A DNA stretch of 64,000 nucleotides from Rhinopomastus cyanomelas (lineage: Eukaryota; Chordata; Aves; Bucerotiformes; Rhinopomastidae): the NCBI GenBank assembly GCA_013400115.1, contig VXBP01002775.1:274046-338045 (forward strand), read 5' to 3'. The position numbers and the translations under genes are program-made. Positions 35,030-47,721 of the stretch are shown one piece after another (positions within the stretch are counted from its first letter, which is position 1; every line of letters starts with the position of its first letter). The notes beneath the pieces were generated by a model that worked only from the letters and a program-made list of their open reading frames with translations, did no database searches and was not told the origin of the DNA.

Positions 35030-35990
35030 TCAGTAGCTGTCTGTACCTTAGCAGAGACTTTGACACTGTTTCTCATAGCATGGTCCTTCAGAAACTGGCT
35101 CCTCGTGGCTTAGGTAAGTGGATAAAAAACTGGCTGACTGGCCCAGCCCAAAGAGTGGTGTTGAATGGAGCCAAATCCAGTTGGCAGCCAGTCACAAGTG
35201 GTGCTCCCCATGGCTCAGGAGTAGGGCCTGTTCTCTTTGATATCTTTATCAATTATCTGGACAAGGGAATTGAGTGTTCCCTCAGTGTGTTTGGAAATGA
35301 CACCAAGATAAGTGGTGTGTTGATCCACATGAGGGTAGAGAAGCTCTATAGAGGGATCTGGATAGGCCAAGACCAACTATACGACCTTGGAAAAGGCACA
35401 GTGCCAGGTCCTGCACTTGGGGCGCAACACCATCATGAAAGACTATAGGCTTGGGAAAGATAGCTGGAAAGCTGCCCAGAAGAAAAGGACCTGGGGATGT
35501 TGGTTGACAGCCAGCTGAAGACAAGCCAACAGCATGCCCAGGTGGCCTGCATCACTAATAGTGTGACCAGCAGGACTAGGGAAGTGATTGTCTCCTGTAC
35601 TCGGCACAAGTGCGGCTGCACTTTGAATATTGTGCTAAGTTTGGAGCCGCTCCCTGCAAGAAGGACATCGAGAACACTGGAGAAAAGGAGGTTGAAGGGA
35701 GACCTTATACGCTCAAGTAACAAACAATAGCACAAGAGGGAAGGGCTTCCAGTTGTGTTAGGGGAGGTTTAGGTGAGATTAGGAAAATTTCTTTACAGAG
35801 GGGATCATCAGGCATTGGAACAAACGGACCAGGAAGTGGTAGAGTCATCATCCCAGAAGGTGTTTAGCAAACAAGGGGACATGGTGCTGAGGAACATGGT
35901 TTATTGGAGGACTTGGCAGTGCTAGGCTAATGATCTTAATGGACTTCATGTTTGTATGGTCTTTTCCAGAGTAAATGATTCTATGATATC
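35030..35990 (+). pseudogene. CR1 with broken reverse-transcriptase frame
   Basis: About 960 bp, one of the two longest CR1 copies. The frame at 35030-35448 keeps CR1 reverse-transcriptase blocks: SRDFDTVSHSMVLQKL (motif A region), WIKNWLTGPAQRVVLNG, GVGPVLFDIFINYLDKGIE (after motif B) and FGNDTKISG, where the catalytic FADD is degraded to FGND. After 35448 the frame is lost, and the end is 3'UTR with tail AATGATTCTATGATATC. Non-functional and old. Confidence 0.92.
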
Positions 35991-35994
35991 AAGA

Positions 35995-37420
35995 ACAAGC
36001 AGACAGATGAGACCAAAGGGTTTCAACACCAGCAAAAAAAACTTGCTTAAGGAAAATTATAGGAACAAGGTGCAATTGTAATGACATCTAACCACTTGTG
36101 GCTCAGAGATCCACTTGAGCCAGAAAATATTCTGTCTGGAAAACGCTGTCCATTGCCATCACCTCAGGCAATTTAAGGCACAAGAAAATCAACAGCTACT
36201 TCTGTTTCATAACAGTCATGAATGGGTTCATTGCTGCCCTAAAATCACTAGCCTTGGCCAGAAGTGGCTCAAAAACCTTAAATGCACATGATCTAAGAAG
36301 ACATGGGGAGCAACAACCTCCTTTATTTTTGCACCAGTATAAGTCACGAGTTATCCTGCTGTACTGGTTTGAGGGTTAAAGGCAGAACCCATCACACCTA
36401 CTCATGTTGCACCCTTCTAAAATGACTATTGAAGGGAAATCAACAGCTACCAATCTGTCTCAGTGACCACTGCAGGGGCCATTGTAGTGTAGCCAGCGTT
36501 TATACGTAAGCAGTGATAGCGTTCCCATAAATCCTTCCTTTGCAGACCATGTACTTAACTCCCAGATCCTCCTCTACAAGACTGGGGACAGCTAAGCAAC
36601 ACTTCTGTACAAGGAGCTGAGAATGCTGCTGGTTAGTTCTGATTCACAGATCACATAATGGTAATATTTAAAAGTAGAAGAGACTTTGTGTTCCCTCTGC
36701 ACTCAGGACATGAACCCTTGGTACTGTCATAAAAATAAAACACATGCACTCCAAAAGTCTACTGAAGAAATAACTTGACATTTGAACAATGAAGATAGCA
36801 AGTATCTGTATTGTTCCCCCAAAAAGACCTCTTGGCAGATGGAGGAAATAGTGACTATTGATAAGGAGGCAATTTCCTCTTGATTCCTATTCATAAGCTT
36901 CCCAAGAATGTTAACACACTAAGCCACAGGTACAACTGAAATTGAGATTCCTGCCCAGGCAATACCTGCCTCTCTGTGCAGCTTGGCTGACAAAGGCTTG
37001 CAGGTTTTGTTAACTCTTTGCATAAGAAGAGAAATTTCACTCTATTGTTAGCTGTGCTAGTCTGGAAGGCAGATAAATCTTTACCTCAGACTGGTGTGTT
37101 AGCTCCTTTGTAGATCTGATCTTTCTATTCATTTACTTTTTAAACAGCAGAGAGGCAAACAGATCAGACAGAAAATGGACATCGCTGCAAACTGGCATCT
37201 GTCATGCTTGCTGCCTAGTAGCAAACTACCTTTGACTTTCAAGAGTGAGATGAGGACCTCACATTCAAAAAGCAACATCAAGCAATTTCTTCTCAACACA
37301 GACGTGGACAACTCAATAATTAACATTAACACTCATGCTTGGGTCCACCTGTGGCAAGTGATATTGAGGCAGTTCTTTTCCCAAGTCACATAGGCAGGAG
37401 ATGAGGAACATGTCAAGAAG
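35995..37420. other. Intron sequence, no clear feature
   Basis: Unique. 36350-36520 might be a worn repeat but nothing identifiable. Frames of 67 and 72 codons at 37129-37393 overlap on opposite strands. Confidence 0.45.
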
Positions 37421-37423
37421 TCA

Positions 37424-37517
37424 TGGTTTAGGTGTGAATTTGTAGAGGAGGGTAGATGGTTGGACTCGATGATCACAAGGGTCTTTTCCAGCCTGGATGG
37501 TTCTGTGATTTTGTGAA
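37424..37517 (+). mobile_element. CR1 3' tail, second subfamily
   Basis: TGGTTTAGGTGTGAATTTGT to GATGGTTCTGTGATTTTGTG. Confidence 0.9.
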
Positions 37518-37748
37518 GTCGCACCGTTTCTGTATTTACAGGTTTTGGTCAGTCTGACCAAAACCAGGTCACTCCTTTTGCTTTCTCTGACCATTCAAGA
37601 CCTGACATACAATGGACACATGCAAAGAGCCTTCACTTTCTCTGCTGTTGTCTTCAGAACAGTTTACAAAGCAAATAAGAAATGTGTAAAAGACTTGCAG
37701 AGAGCTCAGTCCAGCTCTGGAAGCCACGTCAGACACAGCAAAAACTTA

Positions 37749-37865
37749 TAGAATCATTAAGGATTGGAAGGGACCTCAAAAGATCATCTAGTCCAATCCC
37801 CCTGCCACAGCAGGATCCCCTAGATCCAGTCACAGAGTCAGTCAGGGGTTGAAGGGACCACTTCT
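37749..37865 (-). mobile_element. CR1 3' tail plus second CR1 scrap
   Basis: TAGAATCATTAAGGATTGGA to CCCTAGATCCAGTCACAG. A second tail-like piece, CAGTCAGGGGTTGAAGGGAC, follows directly. Confidence 0.85.
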
Positions 37866-37869
37866 GGCA

Positions 37870-38565
37870 CATAAAGACTATGGCATAGCTCTGCTCATAC
37901 CACGAAGAAGGATTGTTATCTGCTCTTCTGCAGGGCTTCTATCAATGACAACAAGCTATGAATAGCTGTCTTAGGCATCATGAGGAGCTCAGTTTTGTTT
38001 GGTGCTTTACAATCCTTTTCTGAGTCATATTTCTTAGCTCCGGGGCTTTTATTACAGATGAATTAGTTGCAAAAACACATAATACCCCAAAACATCAATC
38101 TGAGATGGCATAATGAGAGCAGGATTCATGGGCTTGTGTTGTTGGGGTTTTTTTTAAAAATCAATTACTGACAAATCAATATATTTTCCTGCCATTGCTG
38201 CCTCACTGTTGGGTTGGGTTTATCTCATAAGGTCTGCAGCTCCAGTTAAAGATTAAATGTATTGAGCTATCCTGTATTTAATTATTCTGAACTGGTAACA
38301 CATTCCTAGGTACGTATGAATGTCGTTGTTTACTGCAGTGGGACAACTGCCTCACAGAGCGACACCGTGGTCACAGTACATTTCTCACACAGTATCCAGC
38401 ATTACTGTTTGTGCTGAGTGCCTGTGTTTAGAGCATGACTTGCAGAGACCTTCTTCCCACCTCCACCTTTGCAATTAGTCTGACAAGAGGTGCAGATGTT
38501 TGGAGCTGGCTATCTAAAACTCAAGGTGACCAAAACAGGCAGCTTCTTTTACTCCCTTGCACTTC
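37870..38565. other. Intron sequence, no feature seen
   Basis: Unique A/T-rich sequence. No motif recognised. Confidence 0.5.
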
Positions 38566-38570
38566 TGATT

Positions 38571-39030
38571 TCATAGAATCATAGAAACATTCAGGTTGGA
38601 AAAGACACTCGGGATCATCTAATCCAAGCATCAATCCCACTCCACAAGTTCACCCCTAAACCAGATCCCCCAACACTACATCTAAGTGTCTTTTAACCTC
38701 ATCCAGGGATGGGGACTCAACCACCACCCTGGGCAGCCCAGTCCAGGGCCTGACCACTCTCTCCTTGAAGAATTTTTTCCTGATGTCCAGTCTAAACCTC
38801 CCCTGTTGGACCTGAAGCCCTTCCCTCTGGTTCTGTCACTAATGACCTGTGAGAAGAGCTCAGCACCAACATCTCTACAGTGTCCTTTCAGACAAGTGTA
38901 GAGAGAGATGAGGTCTCCCCTCAGCCTCCTTTTCCTCAAACTAAACAGCCCCAACTCTCTCAATCTTTCCTCATAAGATTTATTCTCCAGGTCCTTCATC
39001 AGCTTTGTCACCCTCCTCTACACTCGCACT
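38571..39030 (-). mobile_element. CR1 3' fragment, second subfamily (460 bp)
   Basis: TCATAGAATCATAGAAACAT to TTTGTCACCCTCCTCTACAC. The minus frame keeps SYEERLRELGLFSLRKRRLR from the ORF2 end and runs into 3'UTR. Confidence 0.93.
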
Positions 39031-39034
39031 CACT

Positions 39035-39850
39035 TTGTTTTTTGTGAGTTCTTTTGTGGGGAAAAAACAGAAAGAGGAGTGTTTTTTTTACTTTTTACAA
39101 AGCTCCAAAATCTTTGGGCATAAAACTCTGTTAGTCTTGTCTGGAGGCAGTGGGGGGAAAAAAGCCCAGTTATTTCACTGATGGCCTTTAAATCAGATTA
39201 TGTCTAGCATAGGCAACACTACTTGTCTTCCCATACTCACTGCTCTTTATAATATTTTGAGAGTACAGTTTATAGCCCTTACAGCTCTCTCCTGCTTGTA
39301 CTTTTCCTCAAAGGGCTGAGATAAAAAGGCAAAAGATTAAAAAAATCAAAACAAGATTTACTCCTCCAAACCATGAAGTAATCTCGGTTATAGGTTATAG
39401 TCAGCACATAATCCTAGGTATCATTGATCTTAACAGGAATCTCCTTCAAAACACATCTGTTCTGAAAAACATTCCCTCTTGGATAATAATCACAAGGACT
39501 ATTTCCTTTAGACTCATGGGCTTGCTTTCACATATGAGACTTACTGTGAACACGACAAATAAACACTGCCCTTATATCCCTTATTGAACCCAGAAATACC
39601 TTTGTAAGCAAAGATCAAGGAAAGCAGCTGACAGGAGGAAGGATAACAGATTTTCAGGAAGATGGATCTTCTACTCCTAGGTCTCAGACACAATATTCAT
39701 CTTGTTCATTTCTGCTGAGGCTCGGGATAGAACTCACCAAGAAGGTTGCTGTGTGCTTAAACACGGAGCGTTTCTTTCCCTGTGCGTGAGCAAGGTTCAT
39801 GGCTGAACCATCTGCACACTACATCCCAACACCAACAGTCCATCAGAGGC
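39035..39850. other. Intron sequence, no feature seen
   Basis: Unique. No frame of note. Confidence 0.5.
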
Positions 39851-39855
39851 AGCCC

Positions 39856-39930
39856 TTGCTGTGCCAGGGGGATTGGGCCAGATGATCTTTCGAGATCCCT
39901 TCCAATCCCTAACGCTCAGCGATTCTCTGA
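39856..39930 (+). mobile_element. CR1 3' tail
   Basis: CTTGCTGTGCCAGGGGGATT to CTCAGCGATTCTCTGA. Confidence 0.88.
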
Positions 39931-39934
39931 CTTC

Positions 39935-40800
39935 TTCACTCACTCTCATTCCTAGCTCAACTGCGCATGTTCAGCAGTAGGGATGTTTCCTGTTGCCCTA
40001 GCCCAAGAGGCAAGCTAACCAAGCACAGAGCTGCCTGCTTCTGGCTGTGCAGCTGCATTTCAAAAGAGCCACAAATGCTTTCTCACAGAAGGCTTAAGGA
40101 TATTTTTGTAAACAAGGTAGCCCACAGTGTCTTTGCTTAATACTATGTGAAGTCAGATCTTATCAGAGACCCGTGGATACCTAGGGGCCGTTTGGGAAGT
40201 GGTTTCTGACAGAGTTTTGTTGCCATAAAGCATTTGTAGGGTCTAACAAGCTTTCACCAGTTACTCTCAAATAGGTAGAAACAATATCTTAGTAAAATGC
40301 ATTCACTGTATTCCACTTGCCACAGAAACAACGTAATGGCCAAATCAGTTCCTCTAACCCAGTGTCCCAATTGTACCTATGGTCAATACCAAGTGTTTCT
40401 GTGGAAGCTCTGAATAATGCAGCACAGAAATATTGAAGATATTACTCACATTCCAGTGAAAGAAATACTGACTCTTTCTACCGAGCAAATGCAGAACTAG
40501 TTGCAAGTACAAAAGCCTCCTGCTAGCATTTCACGCCGCAGAGTTTGTTTCTGTCTCAAAGCATGACAGCTTACACACGTCCAGAGCAGCTGGTCTGCTC
40601 GCCAAGAAAGGAAGCAACAGCAGAAGGTGTGGGCAGTCACATATGGCCAGTTCAAGGGAACCATGCAGGCTTGGTTCTGGCAGAAGCTCTGGCCAGCAAA
40701 TGTACTAGATATCCAGAAAGAAATCTGCAGGCACCTGGGCAGTCTGCATGGTGGCAAACAAACTGCACACTTAATCCCAGGCCTTGCATTGCCAAAGCTA
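39935..40800. other. Intron sequence, no feature seen
   Basis: Unique. Overlapping 86-codon frames on both strands at 40497-40805 are not recognised. Confidence 0.5.
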
Positions 40801-40803
40801 GCT

Positions 40804-41215
40804 AGCTAGATGGATGGATAGATACAGAGAGAGAGAGAGAGACAGAGATGGATAGATAGATGGATGGATGGATAGATGGATAGATGGATGGATAGATGGA
40901 TGGATGGATGGATGGATGGATAGATAGATGGATGGATGGATAGATGGATAGATAGATGGATGGATAGATGGATAGATGGATGGATAGATGGATGGATGGA
41001 TGGATGGATGGATAGATAGATGGATGGATGGATAGATGGATAGATAGATGGATGGATAGATGGATAGATGGATGGATAGATGGATGGATGGATGGATGGA
41101 TGGATAGATAGATGGATGGATGGATGGATGGATGGATAGATAGATGGATGGATGGATGGATGGATGGACGGATGGATAGATAGATAGATAGATAGATAGA
41201 TGGATAGATGAATAG

Positions 41216-41251
<36 letters not shown>

Positions 41252-41337
41252 ATGGATAGATGGATGGATGGATGGATGGATGGATGGATAGATAGATGGA
41301 TGGATGGATGGATGGATGGATAGCTAGACAGACAGAC
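40804..41337 (+). repeat. GATG/GATA tetranucleotide array with 92-bp higher-order unit
   Basis: About 535 bp of GATG and GATA units are interspersed, with a short (GA)n tract at 40826-40842 and (GACA) units at the right end. A 92-bp pattern of GATA and GATG units at 40921-41012 is repeated exactly at 41013-41104, and a version lacking 24 bp precedes it (40853-40920). On the minus strand the array gives a 231-codon Ser-Ile-His-Pro frame with no meaning as a protein. Confidence 0.95.
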
Positions 41338-41339
41338 AA

Positions 41340-42318
41340 ACAATCTCATATAATCTACACTAAAACTGTTTTTATCCATCCCCACCCTGAAAGAGCAGGC
41401 ACGGTCACTTTTGTCTGCTTCCAGTTTTAAAATACCATTTATGCCAACGTTGCCACAAAGAAGATCTGTGAAAGAATTGAGTGAGATAAGCACAGAGGAG
41501 ATAAAACTATCAGAGAGCCCTTGAACTATCTTGCTAGCTGTTCCCCCTATCTCTTCTAGTACTCAGTCCCAGCTCTGTAAAAAACTTCTCTATTGGATAC
41601 ACAGTCACTCTGTAAATAAATCTGCAATGAAGTGCCTAAAGGTTTATTTCTTACTTTTTAGCAACTAGACGTAAAGTGGTGGGCTATAAAACACTTACAA
41701 ATTAGATCACTGGAAGCGAAAAGACCACATTGTCATCTGCCAAACCAATGATGGGTCAAATGGCAGTCTGAATTCTCCTGGTGAATATGACTGTGACCTT
41801 CACATGCACCACGGAGGGAAAGCAATTTTATTTACATTTTTAAATCCATATAAAGGTGAAAGATAGCACTGCTGCAAAATGAAACATTAATTTTTTTGTC
41901 CCAAAGCACAACTGAGCTCTCCCAAGGTCACATGTAGCCTGAAATGAAGCAAGACTTTCCTAATCATGCTACCAGTGCATTTCACCTAGATCCAGTGACA
42001 CTGGTGATCTGTTTTCATTTACCAGTTGAAAAACCTCATTATGTTAAGATGGAGAAATAAGAAATAATGAGAGACTGTTCCTTTCGTCCCTTAGCTGTTT
42101 CTGCACAAACTGATCTCTAATTGTGTTTGAGTTGCTGTAACAAGCTACATGTTTCAGCTGGACAGAAAAAGAAGGTCTACCTGTGAGGAGGTGGCAGGTG
42201 ACAAAGTCCTACTCAAAAAGAAACATATCACATATTTCTGGTCTTACAGGACTGTGCCTGTAGCTCTAGAACAATGTGTTTAGAAAAGAATTTAAAGCTG
42301 TGTGTGATTTTATACGAT
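41340..42318. other. Intron sequence, no feature seen
   Basis: Unique A/T-rich sequence. A short MIR/L2-like string near 41920 is too weak to call. Confidence 0.45.
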
Positions 42319-42320
42319 CA

Positions 42321-42600
42321 GAGAATCACAGAACGTTGGGGATTGGAAGGGTCCTCAAAAGACCACCTAGTCCAATCCCCCTGCCACAGCAGGATCACCT
42401 ACACCAAGTCACACAGGAACACATCCAGGTGGGTTTTAAACATCTCCAGAGAAGGAGACTCCACAACCCCCCTGGGCAGCCCCTTCCAGTGCTCTGTCAC
42501 TCTCACTGTGAAGAAGTTCCTTCTCATATTTACATGGAACCTCCTCTGTTCCAGCTCACACCCATTGCCCCTTGTCCTATCATTAAATGACACTGAAAAG
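42321..42600 (-). mobile_element. CR1 3' fragment
   Basis: GAGAATCACAGAACGTTGGG to ATCATTAAATGACACTGAAA. Confidence 0.93.
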
Positions 42601-42604
42601 AGTT

Positions 42605-44820
42605 TTGTTTTTGTTTTGGCCCCTTAGCATATTAACTGTATTAATTACTTATAATTAACTGAAGTCCTAATGCTGCCCTTTGTTTGACATGTGGCAGGAC
42701 ACAGCCTTTTCCCAGGTCTGTCATTTTTACAATTCCTGAAAGATCCAGCCAAAGCCAATTTAGTTTGTTGGGTGTTTTTAATCTCAAGTCTTAACTCCTT
42801 CTTCTCAGAAGCACCTCAGCTTTTACAGCTAACAATCACTAATATTCTTTACAGGCTTCAACACTTGGATCTATTTGTGTTTCACCTCTGCAGATCAGAG
42901 TTTGCTTTCCTCACCCCACCGAGCTAAAGCACCCCTGCAATCCCTGCTGCTGGTATCCTGGGCCAAGAAAATAAGATGTTGGAGACAAGACTTCCTTTTG
43001 CTGACCACTCCTGCTGGAACACCGGGGACAAAGAGGAGCTAGACATAAAGAGATCGCACAGCAGACTGTTAATAGATTTTTAGGGGGAGTGATAGAGACA
43101 AACCATTAAACAAAGTCAATTACAATCTTAAAAACAATGGATGGGGAGTGAAGATAGTAGCCTACAAATTGATCGGTTTCAAGCTAACAGTATACACCCC
43201 CATCTGACCATGACTATTGTTCGTAGGGAAAAATAAAAGCCTTCAGGATCTAGGGCACAGCTAGGTATAAACAACTTTCTAGAATTAATTAATTAACTAA
43301 CTGTGCTGTGGCAGATTGACAGGGCTTTTTAAAATGTGAGGAGAAGAATTGTGCTTGGATGTGGTTGTACAGATAAAGCAGATTCAAAATGAGAAAGCAC
43401 AAAACTGCCAATGCTTAGTGTTAGCAATTTTGAAAGATCCTCCAGGCTCAGTCCAGAAGGTGCCCGTAATTACTGAAATGAAGTGTTTGCTTCCTGTGTC
43501 CCAAGGACCTGGTAGAGTTCATAACCTGGAATTAGATACCCACATAATCCTGCTGGGAGTTTTCTGCAAGTATAATTCGCAGAAGCTACTAAAGTGCCCA
43601 AAAAACCAACCAAAGGAAGACAAGAATTTAAACACTAGCTGACATTTCCTAGGCATTAACCGCTCCCCCAATTAGGCACCTTATTTCACTCTAGCTAGTG
43701 TGCCTGACGGATAAAGTTGGCAAGGCAACATGATTCCGACTTTCTGGTTCAATAATTTCTTCCACATCAGTATAAAGAGGGTTTTTTTCTGATACAGGGC
43801 TCTCAAACGGTGCTTCCACGATGAACAGACTCATGCACAGGGCCAAAGAGCAAGAGAGACTTAATAACATGAGGATCTCAGAACTCACCTACAAGGAGAC
43901 CCTGTTTCCTAAGTGAGGAAGTACCCAAGTGTATTGAACCAAGCAGAATAAAATGGACAAGCAACAGCAAGAAAATCCCCCCCGACTATTCCACTGAGCA
44001 TGGTTTAAAGTCATTATCTCAGACTACCTGAAGCAGCAGAAGAAATTGAATCTCTTAAACCCATAGCAAGAGCTTCACTGGTCTAGTGAGGAAAAATATG
44101 GATGTCAGGCAAGAGAAGAGGAGGGTGGAAAAGAGCTGTGACTCTACCATGTATTTTATAAGTCCAGGGTGCCACAGACCCTGCTGGAACTACCTCCCAA
44201 TGGCCAGAACTTCATTTTTGCTGTCTGTTTTGGGGGGTTTTTTGCTTTCATGCTCTGCAAGTCAAGATGCATGATTACAGGACAAGTCATAGGCTACAGT
44301 GGTGGTATCTATGCTCGCAGGTGGTCTAGAATTCTATCACAGCTGATAGCTACTCTGTTGTGTTAGCTGAATGTAAGGTGCAACCATTTGTCTGGGAGCA
44401 GAGTTTAGCTACGTATTGTCACCGTCTCACAACTAACAGGATGATAGTGAATGTGTGACTGAAGCTGACAGCTGAGCCCAAGTTCAACAAAACAAGATTG
44501 CCACGGTGTGACTTCTATCAGCCATGAAAAAGATGCTGTACAGCGAGTGCACACACACTGGAAAAACCTCCAAGGGTTATACTCATGAACTGAAATCACC
44601 ACAGTAAAGAAAGCAAGAGCTTGAGCGTACGGTTGATGTGAATTAATTATGGAGTAATTGAATATGAAGCAGTTGATCAACTAAAACTAGAAGCTGTGAC
44701 ACAAGGTGACAAAGATGAAGAAGAAGGAGTGTGAGAGAAAATTTGTGCACAGTCATTTCACTGGATGATTGCTATCCTTCAGTGTGCTTAACAGCAAGAA
44801 TGCCACAAGAGTAGGAAAAC
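42605..44820. other. CR1-free intron stretch, no feature seen
   Basis: 2.2 kb of unique sequence. Frames of up to 97 codons (43349-43642 plus) are not recognised and have no splice framing. Confidence 0.45.
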
Positions 44821-44821
44821 T

Positions 44822-44894
44822 GCAGTGGCAGAGGGACTGGACTGGATGATCTTTCAAGGTCCCTTCCAGTCCCTAATGTTCTGTGATTCTGTGA
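44822..44894 (+). mobile_element. CR1 3' tail
   Basis: GCAGTGGCAGAGGGACTGGA to ATGTTCTGTGATTCTGTG. Confidence 0.92.
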
Positions 44895-44899
44895 AATCC

Positions 44900-46145
44900 C
44901 AAGAGAACAGTTCAGCCTGGAATCAATCCTGTGCCTCAAGTCAGTCTCAGTTTAGTGGGTAACACTGACTCAGTCACTAAAAATGCTAGTTGCTATGTAA
45001 ATGATTCTTAAGTAGCCAAGAATGTTTAGACATCCAGGATTAGACAAGACAGACTTTTGCAGAAACAAACATCAAAGGAGAAAAGACTGTGAAAGCTAAG
45101 CAGTTGGGACAGAATTCATCTTTATCCAGATTCTATTTTTTTTGTATTATTTGGATTTCTGAGAAGGAATTTGAGCTGGGACTGCCTTTTGATTACTGTA
45201 CTTATTCCTGTGTGACTTCAGTGAGTCATTCACATTGTAGATCTTTGGTTTCCATTCAAGATGAACCTCCTGTTTCTTCAGGCATGCACTTCCTACTGGA
45301 TGACCTCATGTTTATAGCCACTGAGGGTGACTTTTATGCTGATAACTCTGCTAAGAAATCTCTACCTAAGCAGTGCCATCTAACATCCTTCGACAACCTG
45401 AAAATTACTTCCATTGTCAAAGAGTTCTCAATTAAAAAAAAACTACTCCATTTTCTGCCAGGTTACCTTCGTGACAGTTTGTGTTTCCTAAATAAATACT
45501 CACAAGGCATTGGAAACTCGGGTAAATTTATCAATGTAATTTCAGGTAGGTAGATTTTCCATTCCCACTGTAGGTATTTGTTGGAATCTAACTGTAGCTG
45601 GTCACATCACTAACAGCACACAAGTTACTTGATGTTTACCTTACACTTCCATTCAGGAAATATCCTCTCCCATTTTGAGTTCTGCTTTTTTTATTCATGA
45701 GCATTCAGTGAATGCTTTCAGCCTATTTCAGTCTGGAATTTGTTTGGGAGCTCTTTGTTTCATCTAAGCACAGTTATTATTTCTTCACTGGAGATGGTGT
45801 GACTTCAAATGTTCAGGTGGTGATGTCTTTGTCCCCTAATTGATTCTGCCACTCTAAGTGTAATATCAGGAACATTTTATGATGTGATTAAAGAAGCTCT
45901 AGGATTACATTTGAAGCAGCAAGGGATGCACAAATGGAAAGAGGCCTCCTCTAAACATTCATCAGACAATGCAAGTTTACACAGCTCTGTGTTGAAATGT
46001 GAATCAACAAGGATGAGAATACAAGCTTCTGAGGACCAAGAACTTTTACAGGTGGATCCTCATGCTATTATCCCAACTCATTTCAAGTTACTCTGTTTTT
46101 CTAGCTATGTCTTCCCCACACAGAGGACACTTCATCTATCCAAAC
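44900..46145. other. Intron sequence with an unrecognised 154-codon frame
   Basis: A plus frame at 45089-45553 is open for 154 codons. Its translation has no signal peptide, repeat or domain I know and no promoter or splice context, so it is not called as a gene. Nothing else is seen. Confidence 0.45.
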
Positions 46146-46148
46146 CAC

Positions 46149-46367
46149 CACAGAATCATAGAATCACTCTGGTTGACCCCCAGGATCATAGAGTTCAACC
46201 ATCTACCCTACCTTACAAGTTCACCCCTAAACCACATCCCTCAACATCTCATCCAAGTGATCTTTAAATACATCCAGGGATGGTAACTCAACCACCTCGC
46301 TGGGAAGCCCATTCCAGTGCTCGACCACCCTTTCTGTTGAAAAATCTTTCCTAATATCAAGTCTATC
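46149..46367 (-). mobile_element. CR1 3' fragment, second subfamily
   Basis: CACAGAATCATAGAATCACT to CCTAATATCAAGTCTATCAA. Close to the element at 139-430. Confidence 0.9.
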
Positions 46368-46369
46368 AA

Positions 46370-47720
46370 GCCACATGCAGCTAAACCGAGTAAAAAAGGG
46401 CAACACAGACAGACGATGGCCCATAGGAGTGGCAAGTAGTCTATGAAATGACAGTTACAGCCTGTAGGAGCAACGAGTTGGCTATTTTTACATGTTATTA
46501 ATGTAAATCCATTGTAACTAGCCTTTTTCAAACACGATGAAGACACAATTATTCCACAAATTTCTAGAGTGTTTGAGGTCCTAACAAATAGCCAGGAGAC
46601 AGAACAGACATTCAGGAATTAATCTTAAATCAATCAAGCAAGGTAGGCCGTATTCAAAACGGGCTAAGTGGAAATACCATCTTAGACTCAGTCTTATTTC
46701 TCCATTAATTGGCAAAATTGGGGTAGAAAATAATTACTGGAACCACTGCCATTTCTATTCAGTTACTAGAAGCATTCCCACCAATGAACAGTTGCTTGCG
46801 ATGAATACGTGCGCACGTATTCCTCTTGCTACCTGAACTGTTTTACGGGTCAGGAGGGTAAAACCTTCTCATAAACAATGAAAAGTGTAGGTGCAAATCT
46901 AAAGAATGTAAAATATGTCAGTGACATTGAGTCAGGAACCCGTCCAGCTGAATTGCAGCCTGAATCAACAGGCTAGCAAAGTCACAGCTCCACCTGTTGA
47001 GCTAAAGAAAATCATCCACCTGTAACAGCTGGCAGCACAGACTCATTTTCTTTTGCCAGACATAGATGACTAACACTGTGCCACTTGGATACAACAAAAC
47101 GAAAAAGTTCAGGACAAATCATGTAGTCATTACTCTGGGTGAAGGAGTTCTGTGGCCATTGATCCATTCTACCAGAGAACAAAAGGACTTGGATCTAAAG
47201 GAAGGGTCTCATGGCAGACCAAAGACAGGAAGATGTTCTGCTGAGCAAATTTACTGAAGTATATTGCAACGACAGAAGCAATGCTAGAAATAAAAGCACA
47301 CAGAGCCCACTGAGCTCTTTTGAACTTCACAGGAGACTAAACTGCTCCAAAGACCAAAGGCTGTCAGTACCACGTTGCCATGCATGCATCTTTTTTCACA
47401 ATTATTCAAAATGTTTACTTCTTCCTTCCTTTGCAAACTAGAAATGTGCAATTTGCACAAAGCAACTCAAGACTAAATGCAATGAAATACCATCCCAAAG
47501 GCTTTATAAAAACAGAAATGCCTATCGAGCTAAGTCACTTCCAGTAGCAAAGTCTGCTTGATCTTGAATGGTCGTGGAAGTTTGTTGAGGAAGAATAAAC
47601 AAGGCTTTACATGGTCATCATTCAAGTACATTTTTCTTCTGAAAGGATAAACACGTGCAGTGTTCAGACACAAAAAAAAGTGTATCAGTAGCAGTTACAC
47701 ATCAGATCTAGAGCACAGAC
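46370..47720. other. Intron sequence, no feature seen
   Basis: Unique. Frames of 63 to 76 codons at 47066-47441 are not recognised. Confidence 0.45.
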
Positions 47721-47721
47721 A

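Noticed and set aside
36645..36690. Possible worn CR1 tail (GATTCACAGATCACATAATG)
   Set aside because: Lacks the following CR1 sequence; could be chance.
40798..41493. 231-codon minus frame rich in Ser-Ile-His-Pro
   Set aside because: Pure translation of the GATA/GATG array; no protein meaning.
41915..41950. Minus-strand MIR/L2-like string (CCCAAGGTCACAT)
   Set aside because: Too short; no tRNA-like boxes or further match on either side.
45089..45553. 154-codon plus frame
   Set aside because: No domain, signal peptide or gene context; inside an inferred intron on the other strand.
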